Assembly: GCA_965658375.1 (NCBI GenBank)
Contig: CBFHSD010000003.1
Coordinates: forward strand, 35,120 to 99,119
DNA: 64,000 nucleotides
From: CBFHSD01 sp965658375
GTDB lineage: Bacteria > Bacteroidota > Bacteroidia > Flavobacteriales_G > Salibacteraceae
Direction: 5' to 3'
Part shown: piece after piece, positions 18,451-27,161 of the stretch
How positions within the stretch are numbered: the stretch's first letter is position 1
How the letters are laid out: each line of letters begins with the position of its first letter
The notes under the pieces: generated by a model
What the model was told of the DNA's origin: nothing
Databases searched by the model: none
What the model saw: only the letters and a program-made list of their open reading frames with translations
Position numbers and translations under genes: made by a program

Positions 18451-18897
18451 ATGAAAAGAAGTCTTATCGCTTTTGCTCTTATGATATTTACAGGGAGCGC
18501 AGCCCTAGCACAAATAGGTGGTCCAGAAATTTCATTCGAGAAAAAAGTTCATGATTTTGGCGATATTGAATACGCTGGAAATGGAGCTTGTGAATTTGTA
18601 TTTACGAATACGGGTACTGAACCTTTGATTATTTCAAATGCAAAAGGATCTTGCGGATGTACTGTTCCTGAATGGCCAAAGCAACCTATTGCTCCTGGAG
18701 CATCTGCTGCCATTAAAGTAAAATATGATACAAAAAGACCTGGTCCTTTTACTAAGTCTGTAACATTAACAAGTAATGCTTCTAACGCAGCTTCTGAAAT
18801 GTTGAAGATAAAAGGTAAAGTTGCTGCTAAACCAGCGCAAGAAAATGCGTCTCCAGTGAGTAAGACAATGGCCCCAGTAAGTGGCGGTTCTAACTAA
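18451..18897 (+). CDS. DUF1573 domain secreted protein
   Basis: Exported protein of unknown function, 148 residues. The chosen ATG at 18451 gives a clean signal peptide (MKRSLIAFALMIF, cut after AALAQ); the frame is open further upstream but the promoter at 18414 lies inside that extension. Residues about 27-120 are a DUF1573 (ASPM-SPD-2-Hydin-like immunoglobulin) domain with its hallmarks: HDFGDIEYAG, FVFTNTGTEPLII, GSCGCTVPEWP and PGASAAIKVKYDT. The C-terminus is a short Ala/Pro/Ser tail. Such proteins are abundant in Bacteroidota. Convergent with dps. Confidence 0.9.
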   Translation: MKRSLIAFALMIFTGSAALAQIGGPEISFEKKVHDFGDIEYAGNGACEFVFTNTGTEPLIISNAKGSCGCTVPEWPKQPIAPGASAAIKVKYDTKRPGPFTKSVTLTSNASNAASEMLKIKGKVAAKPAQENASPVSKTMAPVSGGSN

Positions 18898-18916
18898 ATA
18901 GAATATTTTTAAAAAG

Positions 18917-18947
18917 AAAAGCCCCGTCAAATGACGGGGCTTTTTTT
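18917..18947. terminator. Terminator between DUF1573 gene and dps
   Basis: Stem GCCCCGTCA/TGACGGGGC (18921-18929 and 18932-18940) with a 2-base loop and flanking A4/T7. It is bidirectional, between convergent stops at 18897 and 18951. Confidence 0.9.
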
Positions 18948-18950
18948 GTT

Positions 18951-19421
18951 TTAACTCTTTAACCAAGCACCAACCATCCAGTTGGTTTTTTCCAAGTTAC
19001 TGATCATGGGTGTGAGTAAATCGTTGGTTCCTTCATCATCAGATTGCCCAGCTACTTCAACTGCTTGCCCAAGCAAATGCAAAAGGCTGATATGGTCATG
19101 GTAGATCATTTCCATTATTTCTCTCCCATTGTATTTCTTTGTCTTTGGCTCTATGGACGAAGTCTCTAAATACTCTTTAAAGCTATGCAGAGGTTCGCCC
19201 CCAAGGGTAAGAATACGCTCTGCCAATGCATCAATCTGCAAGGCAGCATCGTTGTACCAATTTTCAAACTGAACGTGAAGTTCAAAGAAATTTTCGCCCT
19301 TTATGTTCCAATGAAATCCTCTTAGGTTTTGGTAAAACACTTGATATGCTGCTAGAGAATCGTTTAACTTGATAATGATTCGTTCCCTTTCTGAATCGGG
19401 AATTTGCACGGTCGGTTTCAT
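18951..19421 (-). CDS. dps: Dps family DNA-binding ferritin-like protein
   Basis: Mini-ferritin that oxidises ferrous iron with hydrogen peroxide and stores it in a 12-subunit shell, protecting DNA from Fenton damage. The ferroxidase ligands are visible in FHWNIKGENFFELH and the following WYNDAALQIDALAERI. The frame is open to 19529, but the extension is un-Dps-like and runs through the promoter. ATG 19421 gives 156 residues, the normal size, starting MKPTVQIPDSER. The promoter at 19439-19470 leaves an mRNA leader of about 15 bases. Divergent from oxyR, the classic peroxide-stress arrangement. Confidence 0.95.
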   Translation of the reverse strand: MKPTVQIPDSERERIIIKLNDSLAAYQVFYQNLRGFHWNIKGENFFELHVQFENWYNDAALQIDALAERILTLGGEPLHSFKEYLETSSIEPKTKKYNGREIMEMIYHDHISLLHLLGQAVEVAGQSDDEGTNDLLTPMISNLEKTNWMVGAWLKS

Positions 19422-19438
19422 ATAATTATTTGTTTCCT

Positions 19439-19470
19439 CAAAACTACACATCAATAGAGTATAAATCAAA
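19439..19470 (-). promoter_or_regulatory. Promoter of dps
   Basis: Minus strand: TTTG, then 20 bases, then TAGTTTTG (19446-19439). Both elements match the Bacteroidota consensus with standard spacing. The transcript would start near 19433. This is the best promoter match in the window. It sits in the 93-base divergent region shared with oxyR, where OxyR itself is expected to bind. Confidence 0.75.
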
Positions 19471-19502
19471 TTGAATAAAAATATATTCCCATTAAAAATA
19501 GT

Positions 19503-19510
19503 TATGTTTG
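19503..19510 (+). promoter_or_regulatory. -7 element of oxyR, leaderless arrangement
   Basis: TATGTTTG matches TAnnTTTG and ends only 4 bases before the oxyR ATG at 19515, so transcription should begin at or within a few bases of the start codon. No -33 TTTG at standard spacing is visible, which fits a promoter needing an activator. Confidence 0.6.
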
Positions 19511-19514
19511 CCGC

Positions 19515-20459
19515 ATGACACTCATACAACTCGAATATATTTTAGCTATTGCCAACTACGGATCTTTTGTAGAAGCAGCAAACAGTTGCCACGTAACTCA
19601 GCCAGCTTTAACCACTCAAGTAAAAAATTTAGAGCGCGAATTAGACATTGTAATCTTTGATAGAACGCGCAAGCCCATTGTACCTACAGAAATTGGATCA
19701 CAAATCATCAACAGGGCCCAAGAAGTGGTGATGATGTCGAAATCAATACCCGATTTGGTGTTGGAATACAATGCTGATGTAAAAGGAGATTTGAAGCTAG
19801 GTATCATCCCAACTGTGTCTTCTTATTTGGTTCCTAAATTCATCAACCGATTCAACAAATATCATCCAGATGTGAATGTGAATGTGCAGGAAGAAATAAC
19901 AGAACAAGTTATTGCGCGCTTAAAAAATGGGGAACTCGATGCAGGGATTATAGCCACTCCTGTAGATACCAAAGGCATCGTTACCATCCCCTTATATTAT
20001 GAGAAGTTTTACGCCTATTTGGCCAAATCGCACCCATTGTTCCATCAATCCAGCATTTCTGCTGATGATCTTGTTGCAGAAGATGTGTGGTTGCTAAAAG
20101 AGGGAAACTGTTTCAGAGATCAAGTGCTGAATTTGTGTTCACCAGATCTGGAAGAGGAATTCAAGGGGCACTTTAAATATGAAAGCCATTCTATTGAAGC
20201 ACTGAAAACAATAGTGAATGTGAAAAACGGCTTAACATTGGTTCCTGAGTTAGCGTTGACTGATCAAGATAGAGAAGATCAAATTGTTAAACCCTTGTCC
20301 GATACTAATCCCGTGCGCGAAATAAGCATTGTAGTCAACCGTCAATTTCTAAAGAAAAGACTGATTGATAGCCTTGCTGAAACCATTAAAGAGTCTATGC
20401 CAGAGCACATGTTGGATGCTAAAAAACAAGAAATTATAGATCCACTGGTAAAGGTGTAG
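19515..20459 (+). CDS. oxyR: Peroxide-sensing LysR-type regulator OxyR
   Basis: Transcription factor activated by hydrogen peroxide through a disulfide. N-terminal winged helix-turn-helix (about 1-60, AANSCHVTQPALTTQVKNLE) and C-terminal effector domain. Two cysteines, Cys199 and Cys208 in GNCFRDQVLNLC, have the same spacing and even the same numbers as the redox pair of E. coli OxyR (from recall). This separates it from other LysR regulators. It is divergent from dps, its expected target, with a shared control region of about 93 bases. 314 residues, normal length. Confidence 0.93.
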   Translation: MTLIQLEYILAIANYGSFVEAANSCHVTQPALTTQVKNLERELDIVIFDRTRKPIVPTEIGSQIINRAQEVVMMSKSIPDLVLEYNADVKGDLKLGIIPTVSSYLVPKFINRFNKYHPDVNVNVQEEITEQVIARLKNGELDAGIIATPVDTKGIVTIPLYYEKFYAYLAKSHPLFHQSSISADDLVAEDVWLLKEGNCFRDQVLNLCSPDLEEEFKGHFKYESHSIEALKTIVNVKNGLTLVPELALTDQDREDQIVKPLSDTNPVREISIVVNRQFLKKRLIDSLAETIKESMPEHMLDAKKQEIIDPLVKV

Positions 20460-20480
20460 GCATTACTCCATCTTTGATTC

Positions 20481-20488
20481 TATTTTTG
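20481..20488 (+). promoter_or_regulatory. -7 element of cysS
   Basis: TATTTTTG matches TAnnTTTG, 19 bases before the cysS ATG at 20508, leaving a leader of roughly 12 bases. cysS can therefore be transcribed apart from oxyR. Confidence 0.6.
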
Positions 20489-20507
20489 CCGCTAAATCTT
20501 TACAACA

Positions 20508-21995
20508 ATGCCAAATACATTGCACATTTACAATTCACTAACCGGCAAAAAAGAAGCGTTTGAACCCATTAATGCGCCTTTTGTAGGCATGTACACATGT
20601 GGGCCAACCGTTTACAGTGATGTACACCTTGGCAATTGCCGCACCTTCATCAGCTTTGATATGGTGTTCCGCTATTTGATACACCTTGGTTTTAAGGTGC
20701 GTTACGTGCGTAACATTACAGATGCCGGACACTTGGAGAATGATGCAGATGAGGGCGAAGATAAAATTGCAAAAAAAGCACGTGTTGAACAGTTAGAACC
20801 AATGGAGATTGTGCAACGCTATACGGTAGATTTTCACAAGATTCTTCAGCAGTTCAACAACCTTCCACCAAGTATAGAACCTACAGCAACGGGACATATC
20901 ATAGAGCAAATTGAAATGATTAAATCCATTATAGACCAAGGTTTGGGCTATGAGGTAAATGGATCGGTGTATTTTGATGTGCCCAAATACAATGAGACAT
21001 TTAAAGACAGCTATGGCGAACTTTCTGGCAGAAAGTTAGATGACTTGATACATGGCACAAGAGCCCTTGATGGCCAAAGCGAAAAGCGCAGCCCACAAGA
21101 CTTTGCGCTTTGGAAAAATGCCTCGCCACAACACATTATGCGCTGGCCTTCTCCATGGGGAATTGGTTTTCCAGGATGGCATTTAGAGTGTTCTGTAATG
21201 AGCACCAAATACTTGGGCGAAGAATTTGACATACACGGTGGAGGAATGGACTTGAAATTCCCACACCATGAAGCAGAAATAGCGCAATGTACAGCGGCTC
21301 ACCATAAATCTCCAGTGAAGTATTGGCTGCATGGAAACATGCTCACCCTCAACGGTGCTCGTATGAGTAAATCTACAGGGAACACCTTGTTACCTAGAGA
21401 ATTGTTTACCGGTGATACAGACAAACTTGAAAAAGGCTACCACCCTGTAGCCGTTCGCTTTTTCATTTTGCAAGCCCATTATAGAAGTACCTTAGACTTT
21501 AGTTCTGAAGCATTAAATGCGGCAGAAAAAGGCTTCCAGCGCTTAATGAAAGCTTATGCTCTGCTACCGAATTTAAACTCAGGCGACAAGACTACTGGCT
21601 TCGACATTCAGGCATTTGCCGAAAAAGCATACATGGCAATGAATGACGATTTCAATACTCCTGTATTGATCTCTCACCTTTTTGATGCCGCTAAGTTTAT
21701 ACAATCTGTAGGGCAAGGAAAAAACAGCATTTCAACAACAGATTGGGAAGAATTGACTTCTCTCATGAAGGGTTTTATAGAAAATGTCTTGGGACTTTAC
21801 ATCGTAGATGAAGATGGCCAAGCCACAGACAACGGGGTTGTAGATGGCTTAATGGATCAAATGATTGACTTGCGCAAACGTGCTCGTCAAAACAAAGACT
21901 TTGACACCTCTGATAGAATTAGAGACAATTTGGCTCAATTGGGCATAGTGCTAAAAGATGGCGCTGCTGGAACCGATTGGGAAATGAAGGGATAA
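20508..21995 (+). CDS. cysS: Cysteine--tRNA ligase
   Basis: Class I synthetase charging tRNA(Cys). Zinc ligand and HIGH box lie in TCGPTVYSDVHLGNCRT (HLGN variant); zinc-binding Cys and His are further on in GWHLECSVMS and FPHHEAEIAQ; the KMSKS box is RMSKSTGN. The C-terminal DALR-type anticodon domain contains RKRARQNKDFDTSDRIRD. 495 residues, full length. Followed after 3 bases by tadA, so probably an operon of tRNA-related enzymes. Confidence 0.97.
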   Translation: MPNTLHIYNSLTGKKEAFEPINAPFVGMYTCGPTVYSDVHLGNCRTFISFDMVFRYLIHLGFKVRYVRNITDAGHLENDADEGEDKIAKKARVEQLEPMEIVQRYTVDFHKILQQFNNLPPSIEPTATGHIIEQIEMIKSIIDQGLGYEVNGSVYFDVPKYNETFKDSYGELSGRKLDDLIHGTRALDGQSEKRSPQDFALWKNASPQHIMRWPSPWGIGFPGWHLECSVMSTKYLGEEFDIHGGGMDLKFPHHEAEIAQCTAAHHKSPVKYWLHGNMLTLNGARMSKSTGNTLLPRELFTGDTDKLEKGYHPVAVRFFILQAHYRSTLDFSSEALNAAEKGFQRLMKAYALLPNLNSGDKTTGFDIQAFAEKAYMAMNDDFNTPVLISHLFDAAKFIQSVGQGKNSISTTDWEELTSLMKGFIENVLGLYIVDEDGQATDNGVVDGLMDQMIDLRKRARQNKDFDTSDRIRDNLAQLGIVLKDGAAGTDWEMKG

Positions 21996-21998
21996 GCG

Positions 21999-22442
21999 AT
22001 GATTGAAGTATATAGCGATGATCATTTCATGCGCCACGCCTTGCGCGAAGCAGAAGCAGCCTTAGCCAAAGATGAAGTACCTGTGGGTGCGGTAATTGTG
22101 GCTAACAACCGCATTATTGCTCGTGCGCACAACCTTACTGAAGCATTGACGGATGTTACTGCACATGCCGAGATGCAAGCCTTTACATCTGCATCAGAGA
22201 ATCTAGGAAGCAAATACCTGCAAGACTGTACCTTGTATGTTACTTTAGAGCCCTGTATGATGTGCTCTGGCGCAGCTTATTGGACACAGATAGGAAGAGT
22301 GGTGTATGGCGCAAGTGACCCTAAAAGAGGGTGTGCAGAGAAAGAAGGTTCATTACACCCAAAAACAACGGTGACAAGAGGTGTTCTCGCTTTCGAGTGC
22401 GCACAGATTTTACAAGAATTTTTCAAACAAAAACGATCTTAA
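21999..22442 (+). CDS. tadA: tRNA-specific adenosine deaminase
   Basis: Zinc-dependent deaminase converting adenosine-34 to inosine in the anticodon of tRNA(Arg)ACG. The cytidine-deaminase fold motifs are HAEMQA (catalytic Glu) and EPCMMCSGA (zinc ligands PCxxC). 147 residues. Starts 3 bases after the cysS stop (TAAGCGATG). The family also includes guanine deaminase-like paralogues, but the length and the motif VPVGAVIV near the N-terminus favour TadA. Confidence 0.9.
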   Translation: MIEVYSDDHFMRHALREAEAALAKDEVPVGAVIVANNRIIARAHNLTEALTDVTAHAEMQAFTSASENLGSKYLQDCTLYVTLEPCMMCSGAAYWTQIGRVVYGASDPKRGCAEKEGSLHPKTTVTRGVLAFECAQILQEFFKQKRS

Positions 22443-22471
22443 TTCGTAGTTAATATCAAAACCAAATAGAT

Positions 22472-22882
22472 ATGTATCCTCCTGAAATAGTAGCTCCAAT
22501 GAAAGCCGAACTCAACAATGTTGGGTTTGAGCAATTGAAATCTGCACAAGAAGTAGATGAGAATATGAAGAACCAAGGCACCACTATGGTGGTGGTAAAC
22601 TCGGTATGTGGTTGTGCTGCAGGTAACGCCCGTCCAGGGGTTATTTCTTCATTAGAACATGATAAGAAACCAGCTCATTTAACCACAGTATTTGCTGGGG
22701 TAGAAAAAGAAGCTACCGACCAAGCACGTAAGTACATGTTGCCTTACCCTCCATCTTCGCCAAGCATAGCTTTGTTTAAAGATGGCAAATTGGTTCACAT
22801 GTTAGAAAGACATCATATCGAAAATGCAACGGCAGATATGATTTCTGAAAACTTGAAAGCAGCATACAACGAATTCTGCTAA
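22472..22882 (+). CDS. BrxA/BrxB-type bacilliredoxin
   Basis: Thioredoxin-fold protein of the YphP/YqiW family, which in Bacillus removes bacillithiol from S-thiolated proteins. The CGC active site is in NSVCGCAAGNARPG (about residues 46-48), preceded by the typical start MYPPEIVAPM. 136 residues, cytoplasmic. Whether this organism makes bacillithiol cannot be judged here, so the thiol partner is open. Follows tadA by 29 bases and ends at a strong terminator. Confidence 0.9.
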   Translation: MYPPEIVAPMKAELNNVGFEQLKSAQEVDENMKNQGTTMVVVNSVCGCAAGNARPGVISSLEHDKKPAHLTTVFAGVEKEATDQARKYMLPYPPSSPSIALFKDGKLVHMLERHHIENATADMISENLKAAYNEFC

Positions 22883-22905
22883 TCAATAATTGACATTCAA
22901 CTCAG

Positions 22906-22937
22906 AAGCCTCTTCAGCAATGAAGGGGCTTTTTTTG
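22906..22937 (+). terminator. Terminator after the bacilliredoxin gene
   Basis: Arms 22906-22916 and 22921-22931 pair over 11 positions with one G-U, loop of 4, followed by a T-run. Ends the cysS-tadA-bacilliredoxin unit. Confidence 0.85.
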
Positions 22938-23007
22938 GCACTGAGCAAAAGCACCACTTATAAGAACCCCATCTTTTCATTACATTGACTTCGAAAGCCT
23001 CATTCAC

Positions 23008-23355
23008 CTAGCTCAAAACTTCTTTCATCGCTTCAACAGATGCTTTAGAATTGCCAACCACAACTTGGTCTTCCATCAATAATACGGGGCGTTTGAGAAA
23101 AGTGTACTCGTCTACAATCAAAGCTTTCATATCTTCTTCAGAAAGGTTTTTCTCTTTCAAACCCATGCTCTTGTACTTCTGTGCGCGCTTGCTAAAAAGC
23201 GCTTCGTAAGACCCTGCTAAAGCCTGCATAGCTTCCACTTCACCGTTGGTCATGGGTGCGGTTTTAATTTCGCGCAGTTCTACACCATCCAATGGGAGTT
23301 CTTGCATAATGCGCTTGCATGTGCTGCATGTATTCAAGTAAAAAAACTTTTTCAT
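23008..23355 (-). CDS. ArsC/Spx family thioredoxin-fold protein
   Basis: 115-residue member of the arsenate reductase/Spx/YffB family. The N-terminal redox motif is CSTCKR (Cys9, Cys12), a CxxC as in Spx and YffB rather than the single active-site Cys of ArsC. The family pattern KRPVLLMEDQVVVG follows near the C-terminus. True arsenate reduction is not supported, since the typical downstream arginines are not evident. Divergent from the membrane protein gene at 23432, with 76 bases between. A redox or stress role is inferred. Confidence 0.8.
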   Translation of the reverse strand: MKKFFYLNTCSTCKRIMQELPLDGVELREIKTAPMTNGEVEAMQALAGSYEALFSKRAQKYKSMGLKEKNLSEEDMKALIVDEYTFLKRPVLLMEDQVVVGNSKASVEAMKEVLS

Positions 23356-23431
23356 GAAACAAACATAAGTTCATCACACCTTATGGGCTTTCATCCGTTT
23401 AAAAATTGATAGACTTGTAGTCCCTAAGGAC

Positions 23432-24520
23432 ATGGCAAAGAAAAAACGAAATAAATCGGCCGTAAGGCAATTGTTAGATCCAAAACGCATTGCTATTCCC
23501 ATAGTCATTGGTTTGGGGGTAGCTACCTATTTCTTGCTCACTGGCATAGACTTTTCTGCCTTTGAATCGGTTGATTTTGGATGGTGGTCTGGCTTCATGC
23601 TTTTTTGCGCTTTAATCATGGTGATTCTGAGAGACCTAGGCTACATGCTGCGTTTGCGCATTCTTTCGGGCAAAAGCATTTCGTGGCGCAATGTCTTTGA
23701 TGACATCATGTTGTGGGAGTTCTCATCTGCCGTAACTCCTTCTGTGGTTGGCGGCTCTGGCGTAGCCATTTTCATCCTGAATAAAGAAGACCTCAGCATT
23801 GGCAAATCTACCGCTATAGTTATGACAACCGCCATGTTAGACGAACTCTTCTATGTTGTAATGGTTCCTATACTCTTTCTAGCCGTTGGCGGAGCAGAAC
23901 TCTTCCCTAGCAATGTTGGCGAAATTGAACTCCTTGGCAAAATGTGGGGAGTTAAAGAAGTGTTTTGGATTGGCTTTGGCTTCATCTTATTGCTCATCAG
24001 CATCATCGTATTCGGCATCTTTATCAGTCCGCAAAAACTAAAAAGTGCATTGAGCGCCATTTTCTCTTTGCCCATTCTCAAACGCTGGAAAAAAGGGGCT
24101 CTTGAAACAGGAGATGAAATTGTAATTACAAGCAATGAACTCAAAGGCAAACCCATTGGTTTCTGGTTCGCGGCATTCATTACCACAGCGCTCTCTTGGA
24201 CAGCCCGCTATTTGGTTGTCAACTTTTTATTAATGGCCTTTACAGGGCTCTCTTTTGCAGACAACCTCATGATTCTCGCTAGACAACTCATCATGTGGGT
24301 AATCATGCTCATTTCTCCAACCCCTGGCGGAGAGGGCATTGCGCAATTGGCCTTTGAATCTTTCTTAGCGGATTTTACTCCCCTTGGCTTAGCTGCGGCA
24401 TTGGCTATTCTCTGGCGACTCTTTACTTACTATCCTTACTTATTTTTGGGTGCTGTAATTTTACCCAATTGGATACAACGGGTGTATTTAAAACGCAAAC
24501 TCATTACTTTTAAATCATAA
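23432..24520 (+). CDS. Flippase-like membrane protein (LPG synthase TM family)
   Basis: Integral membrane protein of 362 residues, about eight hydrophobic segments, matching the lysylphosphatidylglycerol synthase transmembrane/UPF0104 family (AglD-like). The conserved motif SPTPGGEGIAQLAF near residue 290 and AVTPSVVGGSG near 95 support this. It lacks the soluble C-terminal lysyl-transferase domain of MprF, so lipid aminoacylation is unlikely; a lipid or lipid-linked sugar flippase role is only inferred. Basic N-terminus (MAKKKRNK). The metB-like gene follows after 22 bases. Confidence 0.85.
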   Translation: MAKKKRNKSAVRQLLDPKRIAIPIVIGLGVATYFLLTGIDFSAFESVDFGWWSGFMLFCALIMVILRDLGYMLRLRILSGKSISWRNVFDDIMLWEFSSAVTPSVVGGSGVAIFILNKEDLSIGKSTAIVMTTAMLDELFYVVMVPILFLAVGGAELFPSNVGEIELLGKMWGVKEVFWIGFGFILLLISIIVFGIFISPQKLKSALSAIFSLPILKRWKKGALETGDEIVITSNELKGKPIGFWFAAFITTALSWTARYLVVNFLLMAFTGLSFADNLMILARQLIMWVIMLISPTPGGEGIAQLAFESFLADFTPLGLAAALAILWRLFTYYPYLFLGAVILPNWIQRVYLKRKLITFKS

Positions 24521-24542
24521 ACCACTAGATAAAAAGAACAAT

Positions 24543-25700
24543 ATGGACACAACAGATAAAGGATTTGGAACAAAAGCCATTCACGGGGGCTTAGAACCCG
24601 ATGCAAGTACAGGAGCCATTATGACTCCTATTTACCAAACATCTACCTACGTACAAGACGGAGTGGGAAACCACAAAGGCTATGAATACTCAAGAACGCA
24701 AAACCCAACACGCCATGCGCTTGAGAAGAACTTAGCAGCTATTGAAAACGGAAAATTTGGAGCCGCTTTTGGCTCTGGTTTGGCAGCAATTGATTGTGTG
24801 ATCAAAATGCTGAACCCTGGAGATGAAGTAATCTCTACCAACGATTTGTATGGTGGTTCTTACCGCATCTTCAAAACCATCTTCGAAAAGTACGGCATCA
24901 AATTTCACTTTGTTGGCATGGGAGATCCTGCGGCAGTTGAGGCATTGGTAAATGAAAATACCAAACTTATTTGGGTAGAAACACCAACCAACCCAATGAT
25001 GAATATTATTGACATCAAAGCCATGTCGGCCATTGCCAAAAAGGCAGGTGCTTTGCTTGGTGTAGACAACACCTTTGCCTCTCCATACTTACAAAACCCA
25101 TTAGATTTAGGAGCTGATATCGTTATGCATTCAGTAACCAAATACCTTGGTGGCCACAGCGATGTTGTGATGGGCGTCTTGGTGATGAACGATGAAGCTA
25201 TTGCCAATGAGGTGTACCGCATCCAAAACTCAAGTGGAGCCGTTTGTGGACCACAAGACTCCTTCTTGGTATTGCGCGGAATAAAAACGCTTCACCTACG
25301 CATGCAACGCCATAGCGAAAATGGAAGAGCCGTTGCCACTTGGTTAAAAGACCAAGCAAAAGTAGATAAGGTATATTGGCCAGGCTTCGAAGATCATACC
25401 AATCATAAAGTAGCAAAAGCACAAATGCGCGATTTTGGAGGGATGATTTCCTTCACCTTAAAAGGAAATAAACTGGAAGATGCCTTAGCCATTGTGGCAA
25501 AGGTGAGAGTGTTCTCATTGGCAGAATCTTTAGGCGGAGTAGAATCATTGATTGGGCATCCCGCAACAATGACACATGCCGCTATACCAAAAGAAGAACG
25601 CGAAAAATCTGGTGTCGTAGATTCACTCATCAGAATGAGTGTTGGTGTAGAAGATGCCAATGATTTGATTCAAGACCTAAACCAAGCACTCAACTGCTAA
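24543..25700 (+). CDS. metB: Cystathionine gamma-synthase/lyase family PLP enzyme
   Basis: PLP-dependent transsulfuration enzyme of the Cys/Met metabolism family. PLP-binding Lys lies in HSVTKYLGGHSDVV; other markers are GSGLAAIDCV, DLYGGSYRIF and SLAESLGGVESLIGHPATMTH. 385 residues, full length. Whether it makes cystathionine from O-acetyl/succinyl-homoserine (MetB) or cleaves cystathionine or methionine (lyases) cannot be settled by motifs alone; synthase is the usual call for this pattern. Overlaps nothing; ktrA follows after 3 bases. Confidence 0.85.
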   Translation: MDTTDKGFGTKAIHGGLEPDASTGAIMTPIYQTSTYVQDGVGNHKGYEYSRTQNPTRHALEKNLAAIENGKFGAAFGSGLAAIDCVIKMLNPGDEVISTNDLYGGSYRIFKTIFEKYGIKFHFVGMGDPAAVEALVNENTKLIWVETPTNPMMNIIDIKAMSAIAKKAGALLGVDNTFASPYLQNPLDLGADIVMHSVTKYLGGHSDVVMGVLVMNDEAIANEVYRIQNSSGAVCGPQDSFLVLRGIKTLHLRMQRHSENGRAVATWLKDQAKVDKVYWPGFEDHTNHKVAKAQMRDFGGMISFTLKGNKLEDALAIVAKVRVFSLAESLGGVESLIGHPATMTHAAIPKEEREKSGVVDSLIRMSVGVEDANDLIQDLNQALNC

Positions 25701-25703
25701 GTC

Positions 25704-26396
25704 ATGGGTAGATATGCAGTAATAGGGCTAGGAACTTTTGGTATGGCAATCGCTCGAAAATTGAGCGAACGCGGAGCCGAAGTCATGGCCATTGACAATG
25801 ATGTAAATCACATACAAACCATCAAAGACGATGTTGCTTATGCCGTAACATTAGATTCAACAGACATGAAGGCTTTGGAAACTCAAGGCATTCAAAATCT
25901 AGATGCGGTAGTAGTAGCCATTGGCGAAAACTTTGAAGCTTTACTGCTTACGGTTGTATATTTAAAAGAGTTGAACGTGCCGCGCATTATTGCCAGAGCC
26001 AGTGGTGAGCAGCAACGAATGATTCTCGAAAAATTGGGGGTAAAAGAAATTCTTTCTCCTGAAGATGAGGTAGGAACAGTAGTAGCAGAAAGCCTATTGA
26101 ACCCTAACATTCTTTCATCTTTGCAATTGCCCGATGACTACGAAATTGTGGAAATGAAACCTCCTACCAAAATCATCAACAAGTCTTTAGAAATTGTGGG
26201 GATGCGCGACAAGTACAAACTGACCGTGATTACCATAAAAAGAGAATTTGAAGAGGTGGTGAATGGAGAAACAAGGCGTGAAAAACACGTTTTGGGCGTA
26301 CCTTCAAGCGACACTCAAATTGAAGCAAGTGATACCATTATGGTATTTGGACAAGTCAAAGACATTGAGAAATTTTGCGATATCAACAGAGCATGA
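25704..26396 (+). CDS. KtrA/TrkA-type potassium uptake regulatory subunit
   Basis: Cytoplasmic RCK-domain protein gating a Ktr/Trk potassium channel. N-terminal Rossmann fold (YAVIGLGTFGMAIARKL, residues about 4-20) binds nucleotides; the C-terminal RCK_C domain (about 140-225) ends SDTIMVFGQVKDIEKF. 230 residues, a single RCK unit as in KtrA, not the duplicated TrkA form. The membrane subunit gene is not in this window, so its partner is elsewhere. Its stop overlaps the SDR start (ATGA). Confidence 0.9.
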   Translation: MGRYAVIGLGTFGMAIARKLSERGAEVMAIDNDVNHIQTIKDDVAYAVTLDSTDMKALETQGIQNLDAVVVAIGENFEALLLTVVYLKELNVPRIIARASGEQQRMILEKLGVKEILSPEDEVGTVVAESLLNPNILSSLQLPDDYEIVEMKPPTKIINKSLEIVGMRDKYKLTVITIKREFEEVVNGETRREKHVLGVPSSDTQIEASDTIMVFGQVKDIEKFCDINRA

Positions 26397-27103
26397 ACCT
26401 CATATATATTACAGGAGCCAGCAGCGGCATAGGAAAAGCAGTAGCAGAATTACTTTTACAAACAGAAGAATGGGAAGTGATTGGTCTCTCACGCAGATGC
26501 ACGATAGAACATCCCAATTACACCCACCAAACCCTTGATCTTGCCTCCGCTCAGCAAGTGCACTTGTTTGAGTTTCAACCTCACGGCAATTATGAGCAAG
26601 TGGTGCTTTTCAATAATGCTGGAACCTTAGGCGGCATTAAGAAGATTGGCACTTCAGATGATGTAGCATTAGAAGAACTTTTCTTCATTAACACCATAGC
26701 GCCTGTAATTCTCAGCAATAAGTTTATTCGTCAGGATACAGAAAATGCTTTGATCATAAATGTAAGCTCAGGTGCAGGAAGCAGCGCCATTCCTGGATGG
26801 GCAGGCTACTGTGCTAGTAAAGCTGCCATCGACTTGTTTTCAGAAACAGTGGCCTTAGAACTTCAAGAGTCAGAATCAACGCTTCGTATTTTTAGCGTAG
26901 CACCTGGCGTAGTAGATTCTGCGATGCAAGGCGAAATCAGAAAAGCCACTGAAGACGATTTCAGTCGGGTAGACTATTTTAAATCACTCAAAGAGAATAA
27001 TGAATTGGCTTCACCGCATGAAGTAGCTCTTAAATTCAAAAAAGTGATTGAGAATCCTTCAGATTTTAGCACATGCTTTTCTCTTCGAGATGTCTCTTTG
27101 TAG
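26393..27103 (+). CDS. Short-chain dehydrogenase/reductase
   Basis: NAD(P)H-dependent oxidoreductase with Rossmann fold. Cofactor motif TGASSGIGKA (about residues 6-15), NNAGTLGG, catalytic Ser in NVSSGAGS, and Tyr/Lys in GYCASKAAID. The pattern resembles the sepiapterin/benzil reductase-like branch, but the substrate is unknown. The frame is open upstream from 26375; ATG 26393 is chosen because it forms an ATGA overlap with ktrA and starts directly at NLIYITGAS. Last gene of metB-ktrA-SDR, followed by a weak terminator. Confidence 0.9.
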   Translation: MNLIYITGASSGIGKAVAELLLQTEEWEVIGLSRRCTIEHPNYTHQTLDLASAQQVHLFEFQPHGNYEQVVLFNNAGTLGGIKKIGTSDDVALEELFFINTIAPVILSNKFIRQDTENALIINVSSGAGSSAIPGWAGYCASKAAIDLFSETVALELQESESTLRIFSVAPGVVDSAMQGEIRKATEDDFSRVDYFKSLKENNELASPHEVALKFKKVIENPSDFSTCFSLRDVSL

Positions 27104-27161
27104 ACACAATCTTTCCTCTAATTCTTTGACGACCAAGCTTTATTCAATTACTTTTGGAAGC

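Noticed and set aside
23008..23355. Arsenate resistance gene
   Set aside because: The active site is CxxC as in Spx/YffB, and no arsenic transporter or ArsR regulator is near.
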